Below are positions 8,333-17,709 of a stretch of DNA of 64,000 nt, piece after piece; position 1 is the stretch's first letter; every line of letters starts with the position of its first letter. The position numbers were made by a program, and so were the translations under genes. This DNA comes from CAZRGV01 sp964599655. Its GTDB lineage: Bacteria; Planctomycetota; Planctomycetia; Isosphaerales; Isosphaeraceae. The stretch is taken from contig CAZRGV010000013.1 in the NCBI GenBank assembly GCA_964599655.1, forward strand, positions 8,042 to 72,041, read 5' to 3'. The notes beneath the pieces are model-generated. The model did not search any database. It saw only the letters and a list, made by a program, of their open reading frames with translations, and was not told the DNA's origin.

Positions 8333-9808
8333 CTAGCCTTTTCCCTCGGGCCTCAAAAGGGGGAACAGGATGACGTCTCGAATGTTCGGCCTGTTCAGCA
8401 GCAGCATGCAGAGACGGTCGATGCCAACGCCGAGCCCTCCGGCGGGCGGCATGGCGTGCTTGAGGGCCCGGACGAAGTCGTCGTCCATGGTCGCCATCGA
8501 GTCCTCGGCCTTCTGACCAGCGAGCTGCTTCCGGAACAGGGCTTCCTGCAAGACCGGGTCGTTCAGCTCGGTATAGGCGTTGGCCAGCTCCATGCCCTGG
8601 ACGAAGAGCTCGAACCGCTCGGCGATGGAGGGGTCGGCGGCCTTCCGCTTGGTCAACGGGCAGAGCGCCGCCGGGTAGTCGAGCACGAAGACGGGCCCTT
8701 CGAGGCGATCCTCGACGAGTTCTTCGAACAGCTCGCCGACCAGGACGTCGTGATCCTTGCCGATGGTGGTCAGTCCGAGCGCCTCGGCCCTGGCACGGAC
8801 GCCGTCGATGTCGTGGATGCCGACGCCGACGTGCTGGAGAAAGAGCTCGGCATAGGTGCGTCGAGGCCAGGGCGGGGTGTAGTCGACGATCGAGTCTCCC
8901 CAGGGGCGCTGGTACTGGCCGTCGATCGCCTCGATCGCGCCGACGATGAGGGCCTCGGTCAGGTCCATCATCGAGTAATAGTCGCCGTAGGCCTGGTAGG
9001 CCTCGAGCATGGTGAACTCGGGGTTGTGCTTGCGGCTGATCCCCTCGTTGCGGAAGACCCGGCCCAGCTCGAAGACCCGTTCCATGCCGCCGACCAGCAG
9101 GCGCTTCAGGTGCAATTCGAGCGCGATTCGCAAGAAGAGGTCGATGTCGAGGGCGTTGTGATGCGTGACGAACGGCCGGGCCGCGGCACCTCCGGCGATG
9201 GCCTGCATCGTCGGCCCCTCGACCTCGACGAACCCTTGCTCGGCCAGCACGCGGCGGAAGGCCGCCAGGATCTTGGTGCGGCCAAGAAACGTCTGCATCG
9301 ACTCGGGATTGCTGAACAGGTCGACGTAGCGTTGCCGGCTTCGCTGCTCGATGTCGGTCAGGCCGTGCCATTTTTCGGGAGGCGGCAACAGGCTCTTGCC
9401 CAGGATCGTCACGCTCTCGGCGAAGACCGTCAACTCGCCGGTGCGGGTGTAGCCGAGCGAGCCGTCGACGCCGATCAGGTCGCCCAGGTCAAGCTCTTGC
9501 GACAGGGCCCAGGCCAACTCGCCGACCTGCTTCATGCCGAGCATGACCTGGATCTGGCCGGTCCAGTCGCGAAGCTGGAGAAAATGGACCTTCCCTTGAC
9601 CGCGACGGAGCACGATTCGACCGGCCACGCGAACGCTCGGCCCCTTCTCCTCGCTGCCCGACTCGGGCGCGTGAAGCTTGCGGACGGCGCCGATGGCCTG
9701 GTGGTTGTCGAACCGTTGCCCCCACGGGTCCAGGCCCAGGGCGGCGATCCGCTCCAACTTCTCCAGGCGAACCGCTTCCAGGTCCTCTCGCTTCTCTTCC
9801 GACGACAT
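8333..9808 (-). CDS. lysS: Lysyl-tRNA synthetase, class II
   Basis: The enzyme charges tRNA-Lys. An N-terminal OB-fold anticodon-binding domain is at about 55-150 (VRVAGRIVLRRGQGKVHFLQ, then LRDWTGQIQVM). The class II catalytic core follows, with motif 2 FRNEGISRKHNPEFTMLEAY and motif 3 GGLGVGIDRLCMLL near the C-terminus. The protein begins MSSEEKREDLEAVRLEKLER from ATG 9808 (491 residues). A GTG at 9844 would add 12 residues and cannot be excluded. It is the first gene of the minus-strand run; the region to its right is the start of a divergent gene. Confidence 0.95.
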   Translation of the reverse strand: MSSEEKREDLEAVRLEKLERIAALGLDPWGQRFDNHQAIGAVRKLHAPESGSEEKGPSVRVAGRIVLRRGQGKVHFLQLRDWTGQIQVMLGMKQVGELAWALSQELDLGDLIGVDGSLGYTRTGELTVFAESVTILGKSLLPPPEKWHGLTDIEQRSRQRYVDLFSNPESMQTFLGRTKILAAFRRVLAEQGFVEVEGPTMQAIAGGAAARPFVTHHNALDIDLFLRIALELHLKRLLVGGMERVFELGRVFRNEGISRKHNPEFTMLEAYQAYGDYYSMMDLTEALIVGAIEAIDGQYQRPWGDSIVDYTPPWPRRTYAELFLQHVGVGIHDIDGVRARAEALGLTTIGKDHDVLVGELFEELVEDRLEGPVFVLDYPAALCPLTKRKAADPSIAERFELFVQGMELANAYTELNDPVLQEALFRKQLAGQKAEDSMATMDDDFVRALKHAMPPAGGLGVGIDRLCMLLLNRPNIRDVILFPLLRPEGKG

Positions 9809-9966
9809 CACCGGGCCTTGCATGAGTTGCGGATCGAACGTCACAATCCGGGAGAAATCCGAACCAATTCGCGGGAAATTCTAGCCAATTACCGACAACG
9901 GTCAACGCCAACCGGTCTGGAGCGATGCCGTCGTGGCCCCGTTCGAGCCTGCCTTGGGAGCACGAA

Positions 9967-10380
9967 ATGAACCCGCCGAAACTGTTCCTGGTCGAGATTC
10001 GAGTGCGTGATTGGAATCACGCAATAGCCTGGTATCGGGACGTGCTCGGCCTGAGTCTGGTGTGGCTCGACGAGGGGAATCGGTTTGCCCTGCTTGACGC
10101 CGGTCCGGCCCGACTGGCCCTGAAAGGGTCGGAATCGCCGGGTGGGCGCGAGGCGGTTGATCTGCTCTTTCAGGTGGACGACCTCGACGCCGAGCGACGA
10201 CGGTTGGCGGAGTGGGGCGTGGTGGTTCCGGAACCGATCGAGAATCGGGAGGAGCGGTACCGGGAAATCCGACTGGCCGATCCCGAAGGCACCCCGATTC
10301 GACTGTTCGCCTGGTGGGCGGACGACGATGGTTCGGTCAGCCGGCGAGGACCGGCAAAACGTACGGGCCTTTCGGAATGA
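9967..10380 (+). CDS. VOC (glyoxalase/bleomycin-resistance fold) protein
   Basis: This 137-residue protein has the paired beta-alpha-beta-beta-beta units of the vicinal oxygen chelate fold. The first is LFLVEIRVRDWNHAIAWYRD with VLGL; the second is VDLLFQVDDLDAERRRLAEW and IRLADPEGTPIRLFAW. GGGAG precedes the ATG at 9967. The substrate cannot be read from the sequence; family members include glyoxalases, dioxygenases and resistance proteins. Its last 44 bases overlap the 3' end of the convergent larA-like gene. Confidence 0.87.
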   Translation: MNPPKLFLVEIRVRDWNHAIAWYRDVLGLSLVWLDEGNRFALLDAGPARLALKGSESPGGREAVDLLFQVDDLDAERRRLAEWGVVVPEPIENREERYREIRLADPEGTPIRLFAWWADDDGSVSRRGPAKRTGLSE

Positions 10381-11620
10381 CGGCGATTTTCGCGTCGGGG
10401 CCGTACTCGGCCAGGGTCTCTTGGACGGCGGCCTCGACGCTTGGCGCGGGCTCGACGAAGAGTCCGGAGAGGACGTCGGCGGACAGGCCGTCGCTGACGA
10501 GTTTCACCTTCACCTTGCGACGGACCTTCGCGAGTTCTTCCAGTTGCCACTGGTCGAGGACAAAGTAATCCTTGCCCAGGATGCGCTCCATGAAGAGGTC
10601 GAGCGAGGGATTGTCCTGGAAGAGCGAGGCGAATTCCGGGCTGCCGATCCCTTCGGACAGGCTGGCCGCGAGGATGATGGTGCCGCCTTGCTTGACGATC
10701 GGCAGGCAGCCGGTCAAGCCTTTCACGGCCTGGTAGAAGGTGGTGTCGAGCGGATAACCCGCGGACGAGGTGACCACGACGTCAACCGGCTCTCGAACCG
10801 GCGCCTTGACGACGCGCTCGACGAAGCGGACGCCTTCGAGGAAGGCTTGCTCCATGTCGCCCGCGACGACGGACGTGACCTTTCGGTCCTTGTCCATCGT
10901 GACGTTGACGATGAAGTCGCAACCGGCCATCCGGGCGATGAGCGTGTTTTCCTCGTGGACCGGATTGCCTTCGAGGATCCCGCAATCGGCGTTGGGGTGT
11001 TCCAGGAACTGGGGTCCGTGCCAGATCTTGACGGTCTCGAGCGCGGCGATGCCGGGGCAGATGAGCTTTCGGCCGCCGGAGTAACCGGCCATGAGATGCG
11101 GCTCGATCAGGCCGGTCGTGATCTTCAGGTCGGCCTGGACGTAACGGGTGTCGATCCAGGCGGGCACGCCTCGGGGGGTTTTGCCCAGGAACGTGTGTTC
11201 TTCCAGGTGCGTGCCGTGGTGGTCCTCGACTCGGTACGACGCGGCGATCTCCTCGCCGAGCATTTCGAGGCGCTCGGCCTCGGTGCTCGGCCGGTGCAGG
11301 CCGGTCGCGATGAGAATCAGGATGTTTTCTCGCTTCAGGCCGGATTCGAGCAGCACCTTGAGCAGGGGCCGGAGAATCGTCGGGTTTGGCACGGGTCGAG
11401 TGATGTCGCAGACGAGGATGCAGGCCGTGCGCTTTCCTCGGGCGATTTCGGCGAGGGGGGGTGAGCCGATCGGAGAGGCCAGCATCGCCTCGACGGCCTG
11501 CTCGGGATCGGCCAAGGGGGCGACGTCTTGAATCTCGAGCGGGCCGACCACCCGATCGGCGGGCAGCTCGATGTCCAACCCTTTGCGGCCGTAATCCAGC
11601 GTGAAGCGGAGAGAATTCAT
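10337..11620 (-). CDS. larA: LarA-family nickel-pincer-dependent racemase/epimerase
   Basis: The product is 427 residues. In the characterised lactate racemase LarA, two histidines and a lysine bind the nickel-pincer nucleotide and act as acid/base. Here the equivalents are H109 (ATGLHRPSTEAE), H175 and K185 (EPHLMAGYSGGRKLICPG) and H201 (WHGPQFLEHPNADCG). Each is one residue off the lactobacillus numbering. The start is ATG at 11620, where homology begins. None of the cofactor-making genes larB, larC or larE is in this window. The substrate could be lactate or another 2-hydroxy acid. The end overlaps the VOC gene tail to tail. Confidence 0.88.
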   Translation of the reverse strand: MNSLRFTLDYGRKGLDIELPADRVVGPLEIQDVAPLADPEQAVEAMLASPIGSPPLAEIARGKRTACILVCDITRPVPNPTILRPLLKVLLESGLKRENILILIATGLHRPSTEAERLEMLGEEIAASYRVEDHHGTHLEEHTFLGKTPRGVPAWIDTRYVQADLKITTGLIEPHLMAGYSGGRKLICPGIAALETVKIWHGPQFLEHPNADCGILEGNPVHEENTLIARMAGCDFIVNVTMDKDRKVTSVVAGDMEQAFLEGVRFVERVVKAPVREPVDVVVTSSAGYPLDTTFYQAVKGLTGCLPIVKQGGTIILAASLSEGIGSPEFASLFQDNPSLDLFMERILGKDYFVLDQWQLEELAKVRRKVKVKLVSDGLSADVLSGLFVEPAPSVEAAVQETLAEYGPDAKIAVIPKGPYVLPVLAG

Positions 11621-11711
11621 GAGCGTCTCGCGTGATCGAAAAGGCTCTGCCGATCCGGCCGCCTGAGAATCCAAGTACCCGCCGAACAGGGCGACCCATC
11701 ACAGGATATCG

Positions 11712-12533
11712 TCATTCTTCGGTTTTCGGAATCGGGCGGATCCGGAGGTGGCGGAAGGCGACCGGGCCGTGGTCTCCCTGGAGTAGGATCGGGCCGGGGC
11801 GATCGGGGCCGGGAAGTCCGGCTCTCGTGCCGCCCTCGCCGAAGTAGCCGACGTACCGTCCGTCCTTCTCCTCCAGCCGCACGCGAAGCTCGGGCGGCTT
11901 GCTGGCGTTCTCCATGTTCAGACGCTCGAAGGCGGCCTTGTCGGTTTCTCCATAACGGATGTCGATATCCTTGTAAACGGTTTTACCGTTCCAGACGAGG
12001 GTCAGTCGCTTGCCTTTCAGGGTGATGTCGAAGGTCTGCCACTCTCCGGGCGGCCGGGAGAGGTTCTCGGGCGGAACGGCCCGTTCGTAGAGGGAACCGC
12101 AGTCGTGAAAGGCCGGCTTCTCGACACCGAAGCTGTCGAAGATCTGGATCTCGAAGAGCCCTCGGTTGTAGACGCCCGAGTTGCTGCCCTTGGGAACGTT
12201 GAACTCGACGTGCAGCTCGTAGTCGTCGAAGTTTTCGGTGGTCAACAGGTCGGAGCCCCGACCATCGTCGCCGCAGAGGAGCACGGCGTCCGGACCGCCA
12301 CCCTGGCCCATCGGCAAGAGCCGGGACGGGTCGGCCGGGTCGAGCTTCACGTCGTCGCAAACGACCCAGACCGACTTGGCCTTGGGGTTGCGGAAGGTCC
12401 AGCCGTTGAGGTCCTTGCCGTTGAACAGCGGTTTCCAGCCCTTGGCGTCCTGGGCTTGGGTGTCGGGCATCCCGAGGACGAACAGGAAGGAAACGACGAG
12501 CGAGGCAACGCGCGACCAGGATCGGCACGACAT
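11712..12533 (-). CDS. Secreted DUF1080 (3-keto-disaccharide hydrolase-like) protein
   Basis: A 273-residue protein with an N-terminal signal peptide (about 1-27, hydrophobic ASLVVSFLFVLG, cleaved near A-Q-A). The concanavalin-like DUF1080 domain follows, with GWKPLFNGKDLNGWTF at its start and GSNSGVYNRGLFEIQI in the middle. DUF1080 modules are extremely common in planctomycetes, and some have been linked to cleavage of 3-keto-glycosides. The start is ATG at 12533. It lies upstream of larA on the same strand with a 91-base gap, so co-expression is possible but not shown. Confidence 0.88.
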   Translation of the reverse strand: MSCRSWSRVASLVVSFLFVLGMPDTQAQDAKGWKPLFNGKDLNGWTFRNPKAKSVWVVCDDVKLDPADPSRLLPMGQGGGPDAVLLCGDDGRGSDLLTTENFDDYELHVEFNVPKGSNSGVYNRGLFEIQIFDSFGVEKPAFHDCGSLYERAVPPENLSRPPGEWQTFDITLKGKRLTLVWNGKTVYKDIDIRYGETDKAAFERLNMENASKPPELRVRLEEKDGRYVGYFGEGGTRAGLPGPDRPGPILLQGDHGPVAFRHLRIRPIPKTEE

Positions 12534-12668
12534 GGCGGATCGGCTCCAGGATCGTAAGGCGAAGGAGGGCCCGGCATTCTCGCCGATCAGGATAACGAGC
12601 CAACCGGGCCTTGCCGACCCTCCAGGTAGGAAAAACGGGGTTCCGATCGGGATTCTCGACCTCCTTGT

Positions 12669-14480
12669 TCAGACCAAGGCGGGGGCGGATTCGATGGGAG
12701 CCGGTCCGGCCTCGGATTCGGACCGAGGCGCGATGGTGTTGAGAATCTTGTCGCGAGCGTCGGCCAGGCGGAACACGACGCGCGAGGCGCCGACCTCGCT
12801 CAAACGCTTGGCGGTCGCCTCGGTGTTCCCACCATCTCCCCAGCGGCCGACGAGGATCGGGAGGCGGTCGAGCCTGGCGCGGAGACGGCGCACCAGGTAT
12901 CGAGTGGAGGTCAATCCGACCGGCGGCAAATGCGACACGATCAGCAGTTTCGGATCTCGCTCGGCGAGGCGTTCGGTGAGTTTCAAGGGGGGATCATTGC
13001 TGGCGAGAATCTCCATCGGGACACCCTCGCTGGCGAGAAGCTGACGGAGCATGTTGAGGACCATGGCATCGGCCCGGTCGTTGACGGCGAGGCCGATCAC
13101 GCTGGACGGAGCCAGTTCCCCGGGTGGAACGCGAGGCGCTGCCACGGCTCCGGCGCCGGACGTCGCATCGGTTTCCTCGACGATCTCGCCAATGACCCGC
13201 CAGATGAACGCCTGCTCGCTCTCGTCGATCTCGCCGCGCGCGAAGTCCCGTTCGGCCCGAGAAAGCGACGGGATCAAGATTCGGTCGTAGACATCAGCCA
13301 GGGGAGATTCCGCCAGGGCTTGCTCGACGATCTCGGTCGCCTCATCCTGTTCAAAGGCCAGGAGCCGTTGGTAGAAGCGCACATCCGGGTCCAGTTCGGC
13401 CTCTTCTCCGAGGAGGATCGAAAAGACATTCAAGCTAGGAACATATTTGCCCAGCACGGCCAGGCAAACCGTCAAGGGCGTCGAGAGCAAGAGTCCCAAG
13501 ACCCCCCAGAGCCAGGTCCAGAACATCGCCGCCACGAGCAGGCTCAGGGCCGAAACGCCGGTGGTTCGACCATAGAGGACCGGCTCGAGGGAGTTGAGCA
13601 CGATTTCGAGCACCAGGAACAGCGCGACGACCGAAAGCGGTTGCCAGATTCCCTCGGAATGGGCAAAGGAGAAGATCAAGGGAAGGCCGAACGCGGCGGC
13701 GGGGCCGACGTAAGGGATGAACCGGAGCATTCCCGCCAGGAATCCCCAGAGGACCGCGAAGGGGACTCCCAGCGCCCAGAGTCCTACCCCAACGGTGAGC
13801 CCAAAGGCCGAGTTGACCGTCGCGAACATCCCGAGATAACGGCTGATGCGCTGTCCAACGTCGTCGATCGTGCGGGTGGTCAACGTGATCCATCGCCGCC
13901 CGAAAAGCTGTACGATTCGGTCGCGCAAATCCTCACGGCCCATGAGCAGAAACAGCACCAGAATCAGAACAAATGTTCCCAGTCCGATGAACTCGAGATA
14001 AGGTCCGACGGCCGTTTCCAGCCGGTCGCGAAAGGTGGGTTGTTCGACCACGCGAACGTCCTGGATATTGGGATTGAACTTGGGTTCATCGAGGGCCTCA
14101 ACGGCCTCGCTGAGCACCTTCGATGCCTTGTCGAGGTTGTTTTCCTCGCTCGGCGGCAGCATCCGAACTTTGCGAAGGATGTTCAGGCGATACTTCGGCA
14201 AGTCGGCGGCCAAGGCGTTGATCTGGTTGAAGACGACGACGCTGACCCCGCCGAGGACCCCCAGCGCCAAGGCGCAGGTGAGGATGACGGAAGGAACCCG
14301 CGGTAGTCCTCGGCGCTCGAACGCTCGGACGACCGGCGAGAGGGCGAAGGCCAGCAGGATCGAGAGGGCCAGAGGCTTCAAGACCTCGGCGGCGAGCGAC
14401 ATCGACGCGATCACCGCGATGATCACGAAGAGCACGATGACCGGGTGATCCATCGAAAACGGCTTGCGACGAGCGGTCAC
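12669..14480 (-). CDS. AI-2E family permease with cobalamin-binding-like cytoplasmic tail
   Basis: About 603 residues. The first 370 are an AI-2E/PerM-type membrane protein with helices such as VIVLFVIIAVIASMSLAAEV and VLWGFLAGMLRFIPYVGPAA. Family members have been linked to signal or sodium export. The last 230 residues are extra: a helical block (VRFYQRLLAFEQDEATEIVE) and then an alpha/beta block (SSVIGLAVNDRADAMVLNML, LLIVSHLPPVGLTSTRYLVR). This order resembles the B12-binding modules of corrinoid proteins, but the DxHxxG histidine is missing. GTG at 14480 is preferred because TGAGG lies 8 bases upstream; ATG at 14453 is the alternative. Confidence 0.83.
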   Translation of the reverse strand: MTARRKPFSMDHPVIVLFVIIAVIASMSLAAEVLKPLALSILLAFALSPVVRAFERRGLPRVPSVILTCALALGVLGGVSVVVFNQINALAADLPKYRLNILRKVRMLPPSEENNLDKASKVLSEAVEALDEPKFNPNIQDVRVVEQPTFRDRLETAVGPYLEFIGLGTFVLILVLFLLMGREDLRDRIVQLFGRRWITLTTRTIDDVGQRISRYLGMFATVNSAFGLTVGVGLWALGVPFAVLWGFLAGMLRFIPYVGPAAAFGLPLIFSFAHSEGIWQPLSVVALFLVLEIVLNSLEPVLYGRTTGVSALSLLVAAMFWTWLWGVLGLLLSTPLTVCLAVLGKYVPSLNVFSILLGEEAELDPDVRFYQRLLAFEQDEATEIVEQALAESPLADVYDRILIPSLSRAERDFARGEIDESEQAFIWRVIGEIVEETDATSGAGAVAAPRVPPGELAPSSVIGLAVNDRADAMVLNMLRQLLASEGVPMEILASNDPPLKLTERLAERDPKLLIVSHLPPVGLTSTRYLVRRLRARLDRLPILVGRWGDGGNTEATAKRLSEVGASRVVFRLADARDKILNTIAPRSESEAGPAPIESAPALV

Positions 14481-14734
14481 GGGGGGGAACCTCAAAAGGT
14501 GTCGAGACAGAAAGACCGTTCGTCGTGCTCAATTCGAGCCCGATCCCTGTCTGGAATGACGCGGCCGGACCGTTAGAATCACGGCGAAGGGAACGCCGAG
14601 GGGGCGGCGTCGGTCCCATCCGATACCCACTCCGCAAGCGAATCTCGTGCCTGAACCGGCGCGCGAGTTGCCGCGACAGGCGAACCGGAGTCCGCTCACC
14701 TTCCCGAGGGACGTGGACGCATGATCGGCCAATC

Positions 14735-15796
14735 GTGACGCGAAACGCAGNNNNNNNNNNNNNNNNNNNNNNNNGCTCTCCCAACCGCCGCGAGTTTCTG
14801 CAGGCCAGCGCCGCGGGCCTGGCGGCCGCGGGCGTCGCGGCTGCGTCGGCCGCCGCCGAGGCGGATGTCAACGAGGGTGGCATTCCCTTGCGACCGCTCG
14901 GAAAGACCGGCCAGAAGGTCACGATGATTTGCCTGGGCGGCTATCACAGCACCGTGCCGGCCAAGCTCTCGGAGCAGGAAAGCCTCGCGTTGATCCAGCG
15001 CGCCGTGGATGAGGGAATCACCTTCCTCGACAACGCCTGGGATTACCACGACGGTCTCGCCGAGGAGCGCATGGGTAAGGCCCTCGCCCAGGGAGGCCGT
15101 CGCGACAAGGTGTTCCTGATGACCAAGTGCTGCGGCCGGACCGCCAAGGACGCTCAGTCGAACCTGGAGGACAGCCTTCGCCGCCTCAGGACCGACCACC
15201 TCGACCTCTGGCAGTTCCATGAGATGGTCTATGACAACGATCCGGATTGGATTTTCGAGGAGGGTGGCGCCATCGAGACGGCCCTGAAGGCGGTCGAACA
15301 GGGGAAGGTTCGCTACCTGGGTTTTACCGGGCACAAGGACCCGTCGATCCATCTCAAGATGCTCGGAAAGCCCTACGACTGGGCGACGGTCCAGATGCCC
15401 CTGAACGTCATGGACGCGAACTTCCGCAGCTTCCAGCGCCATGTCTTGCCCGTTCTCAACCAGAGGGGTATCGCGCCTCTGGGCATGAAGAGCCTCGGCG
15501 GCAATGGGAAGATTGTGACCGATGCCGGGGTTCCCATCGACTTGGCGCTCCGCTACGTTCTGTCGCTGCCGATCGCCTCGCTTGTCTCGGGGATCGACTC
15601 GATGGCGGTGCTGGAGCAGAACCTCAAGATCGTGCGCGACTTCACGCCAATGTCGACCGAAGAGCGGGCGTCGCTGGAAAAGAAGACGGCCCGGCTTGCC
15701 GGCGATGGCCGCTTCGAGCTGTTCAAGAGCTCGAAGGCGTATGACGGACCGGTCCACCGCAAGCAGCACGGCTTTGACACGGAGCTACCGGCCTGA
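14735..15796 (+). CDS. Tat-exported aldo/keto reductase (start uncertain because of a gap)
   Basis: The readable protein starts after the N run with a twin-arginine signal (SPNRREFLQASAAGLAAAGV). An aldo/keto reductase barrel follows, with the catalytic tetrad: Asp and Tyr in FLDNAWDYHDG, Lys in LMTKCCG and His in WQFHEM. GTG at 14735 is the last in-frame start before the gap, but the true start may lie inside the N run. It is about 340 residues long. The predicted periplasmic location is unusual for this normally cytoplasmic NAD(P)H family, but similar exported members are common in planctomycetes. The substrate is unknown. Confidence 0.87.
   Translation: MTRNAXXXXXXXXXSPNRREFLQASAAGLAAAGVAAASAAAEADVNEGGIPLRPLGKTGQKVTMICLGGYHSTVPAKLSEQESLALIQRAVDEGITFLDNAWDYHDGLAEERMGKALAQGGRRDKVFLMTKCCGRTAKDAQSNLEDSLRRLRTDHLDLWQFHEMVYDNDPDWIFEEGGAIETALKAVEQGKVRYLGFTGHKDPSIHLKMLGKPYDWATVQMPLNVMDANFRSFQRHVLPVLNQRGIAPLGMKSLGGNGKIVTDAGVPIDLALRYVLSLPIASLVSGIDSMAVLEQNLKIVRDFTPMSTEERASLEKKTARLAGDGRFELFKSSKAYDGPVHRKQHGFDTELPA
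14751..14774. other. Assembly gap (24 N)
   Basis: Twenty-four undetermined bases fall at or just after the start of the aldo/keto reductase gene. The frame effect cannot be judged because the start codon is not certain. Confidence 0.98.
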
Positions 15797-15945
15797 GCGA
15801 TGGGTCAGGATCGGGGGGGCGCCCCGAGGTCCGGGTCGGCTCGGACCGTTTGGGGCTCCATCCAGGGCCAGACCTCGTAGGAGAGATCCTCCATGACCTG
15901 GCAAAAGGCTCGGGATCGAGTCGGTTCGGCCCCGAGGATGGTCTG

Positions 15946-17544
15946 ATGTCTTCCGGCGACGATGCGCCGCGCCTGGGCCAGTCCGGGCGCGGTCTTGACC
16001 TGGCTTTTGCCGGCTTCTTTTTCGGTCTGACGCTCTTCTACCTGGCCGACTCCGTGGCCGACACCGATCTTTGGGGTCATGTCCGATTCGGTCAAGACAC
16101 GCTCAAGGCCGGTTGGGTCCTCCCACAGGATCCCTACTCGTTCCTGACCGGCGGTTCGACCTGGATCAACCACGAGTGGCTGGCCGAAGTCTCCTTCGCC
16201 CTCGCCTACGACACCGCTGGGGCGCCCGGTCTGATCGCCCTGAAGGTGGCTCTGACCGCCTTGATTCTCGGACTCATGTATCGGCACATGAGGCGCCAGG
16301 GGCTCACTCCGCTTCAGGCGGGGATCCTGCTCATGGTTGTCGCGATACCGCTCCGGCTGGGGCTGGGCACCATTCGACCTCATGTTTACACGTATGTCGG
16401 TTTTCTATTAATTCTGCTCCTGATTCACGCGGCGGAGCATGGAAGGGTTTGGGTGCTCGCGGCGGCGCCCTTGCTGTTGGCGGTGTGGGTGAACTTGCAC
16501 GGCGGGTTTCTCGCGGGAGTGGGCGTGCTGGGGCTCTGGGTCGTGTTCCGGGCCGTGGGGCGATTCGGACGAACGGACGAACCAGGCGGCCGGCGACTTG
16601 CCTCGGTTTCCTGGTTGCTCGTCGTTCTGTCGGCGAGTTTCGCGGCCCTGCTGCTCAACCCGTATGGTTCGAAACTGCTGGTGTTCCTGCTGCGGACGGC
16701 GACCGTGCCCCGGCCGGAGATCACCGAGTGGCAACCCTTGAAGATCATGAGCGTTGCCGGGACGATCACCCTGTTGTTGCTGGCGGTCGCCCTCGCGGGT
16801 TTTCTCGGGAGCAAGCGTCCCAAAGAGGCGGGCTCGATCGCGGTATTCGCCGTCACGGCCGTCGCGCCACTGATCGCCGCCAGGCACTTGCCCCTGTTCG
16901 AGATCGCGGTGGTCGTTCTCGCGAGCGAGCACATCGCCGACGCCTGGAAGGGGAACCAGAACGCCTCGCTTGCTTGGGGGCGACGCGGCTGGCTGGCCGT
17001 GCCGTTGGCCCTCGCCGCGCTGGTTTTGCTGGGGCTGACGCTCCGGTCGTTTCGATGTATCCGGCTCGATCCTCGAGAGTTCCGCCTGCCCGCCAGAGCG
17101 GTTGCGATTCTCAAGGCCAGCGGTGTGCGAGGGAACCTCGTGATCGACTACGACTGGGGAGAGTACGCGATCTGGCACCTGGCTCCTGGGTTAAAAGTCT
17201 CGCTCGACGGGCGACGCGAGACGGTCTACGACGACGCGATCTATCAGGAACAGTTGAATTTTCGCGATGGAGTCGGAGACTGGAGCGCCCTGATCCGGCG
17301 ACCCGAGGTGTCGATCGTTCTCGTCGACCGCCATCGCCCGGTGTTCAACCTGATGACGCTCGTTCGTGGCTGGACGTTCGTTTATCAAGATCCCCTTTGT
17401 GGTTTGTTCGTGCGCGACTCGGCCAGGACGCAGATCGAACAGATCATTCGGGTTCCGATGCCGGGACTTCCCTTCGACGGCAACGGGCTCTGCTTTCCTG
17501 CCCCGGAGACGAGCTCGCGATCGGAGGTGGCCTCGGAGCCATAA
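15946..17544 (+). CDS. Polytopic membrane protein, GT-C glycosyltransferase-like
   Basis: About 532 residues with roughly ten membrane helices (for example LDLAFAGFFFGLTLFYLADS, VGFLLILLLIHAA, LALAALVLLGLTL). The first outer loop carries ADTDLWGHVRFGQDTLKAGW, then DPYSF and HEWLAEV. An acidic pair in the first loop is the hallmark of GT-C enzymes, which use lipid-linked sugars. A soluble C-terminal part of about 120 residues follows (VIDYDWGEYAIWHLAPGLKV, SLDGRRETVYDD). ATG at 15946 is preferred, with AGGATGG upstream; a TTG at 15850 would add 32 unlikely residues. No specific reaction can be assigned. Confidence 0.75.
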   Translation: MSSGDDAPRLGQSGRGLDLAFAGFFFGLTLFYLADSVADTDLWGHVRFGQDTLKAGWVLPQDPYSFLTGGSTWINHEWLAEVSFALAYDTAGAPGLIALKVALTALILGLMYRHMRRQGLTPLQAGILLMVVAIPLRLGLGTIRPHVYTYVGFLLILLLIHAAEHGRVWVLAAAPLLLAVWVNLHGGFLAGVGVLGLWVVFRAVGRFGRTDEPGGRRLASVSWLLVVLSASFAALLLNPYGSKLLVFLLRTATVPRPEITEWQPLKIMSVAGTITLLLLAVALAGFLGSKRPKEAGSIAVFAVTAVAPLIAARHLPLFEIAVVVLASEHIADAWKGNQNASLAWGRRGWLAVPLALAALVLLGLTLRSFRCIRLDPREFRLPARAVAILKASGVRGNLVIDYDWGEYAIWHLAPGLKVSLDGRRETVYDDAIYQEQLNFRDGVGDWSALIRRPEVSIVLVDRHRPVFNLMTLVRGWTFVYQDPLCGLFVRDSARTQIEQIIRVPMPGLPFDGNGLCFPAPETSSRSEVASEP

Positions 17545-17709
17545 GCGGCGACTGGAAGAAATCGGCGTCGCGACATGGCGGTCATTGCATCCGGGTTTGT
17601 ACGGCGTCGGTTCACGGTGGACGACATCGTCCAGGTGGCGGACAATCGATCGCAGCGCCGGCCTGAGTTCCGTACGGCGGATTCCGACTTTGCAAGGGAG
17701 CCCTGCGCC

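Noticed and set aside
6625..8373. Long open frame on the plus strand opposite the permease gene
   Set aside because: High GC content leaves antisense frames open. The translation is Asp/Gly/Arg-rich with no domain, while the minus strand encodes a clear permease.
12597..12626. Partial likeness of GGGCCTTGCCGACCCTCC to the right arm of the 6751-6810 repeat
   Set aside because: There are too many mismatches and no left arm, so it cannot be separated from chance in GC-rich DNA.
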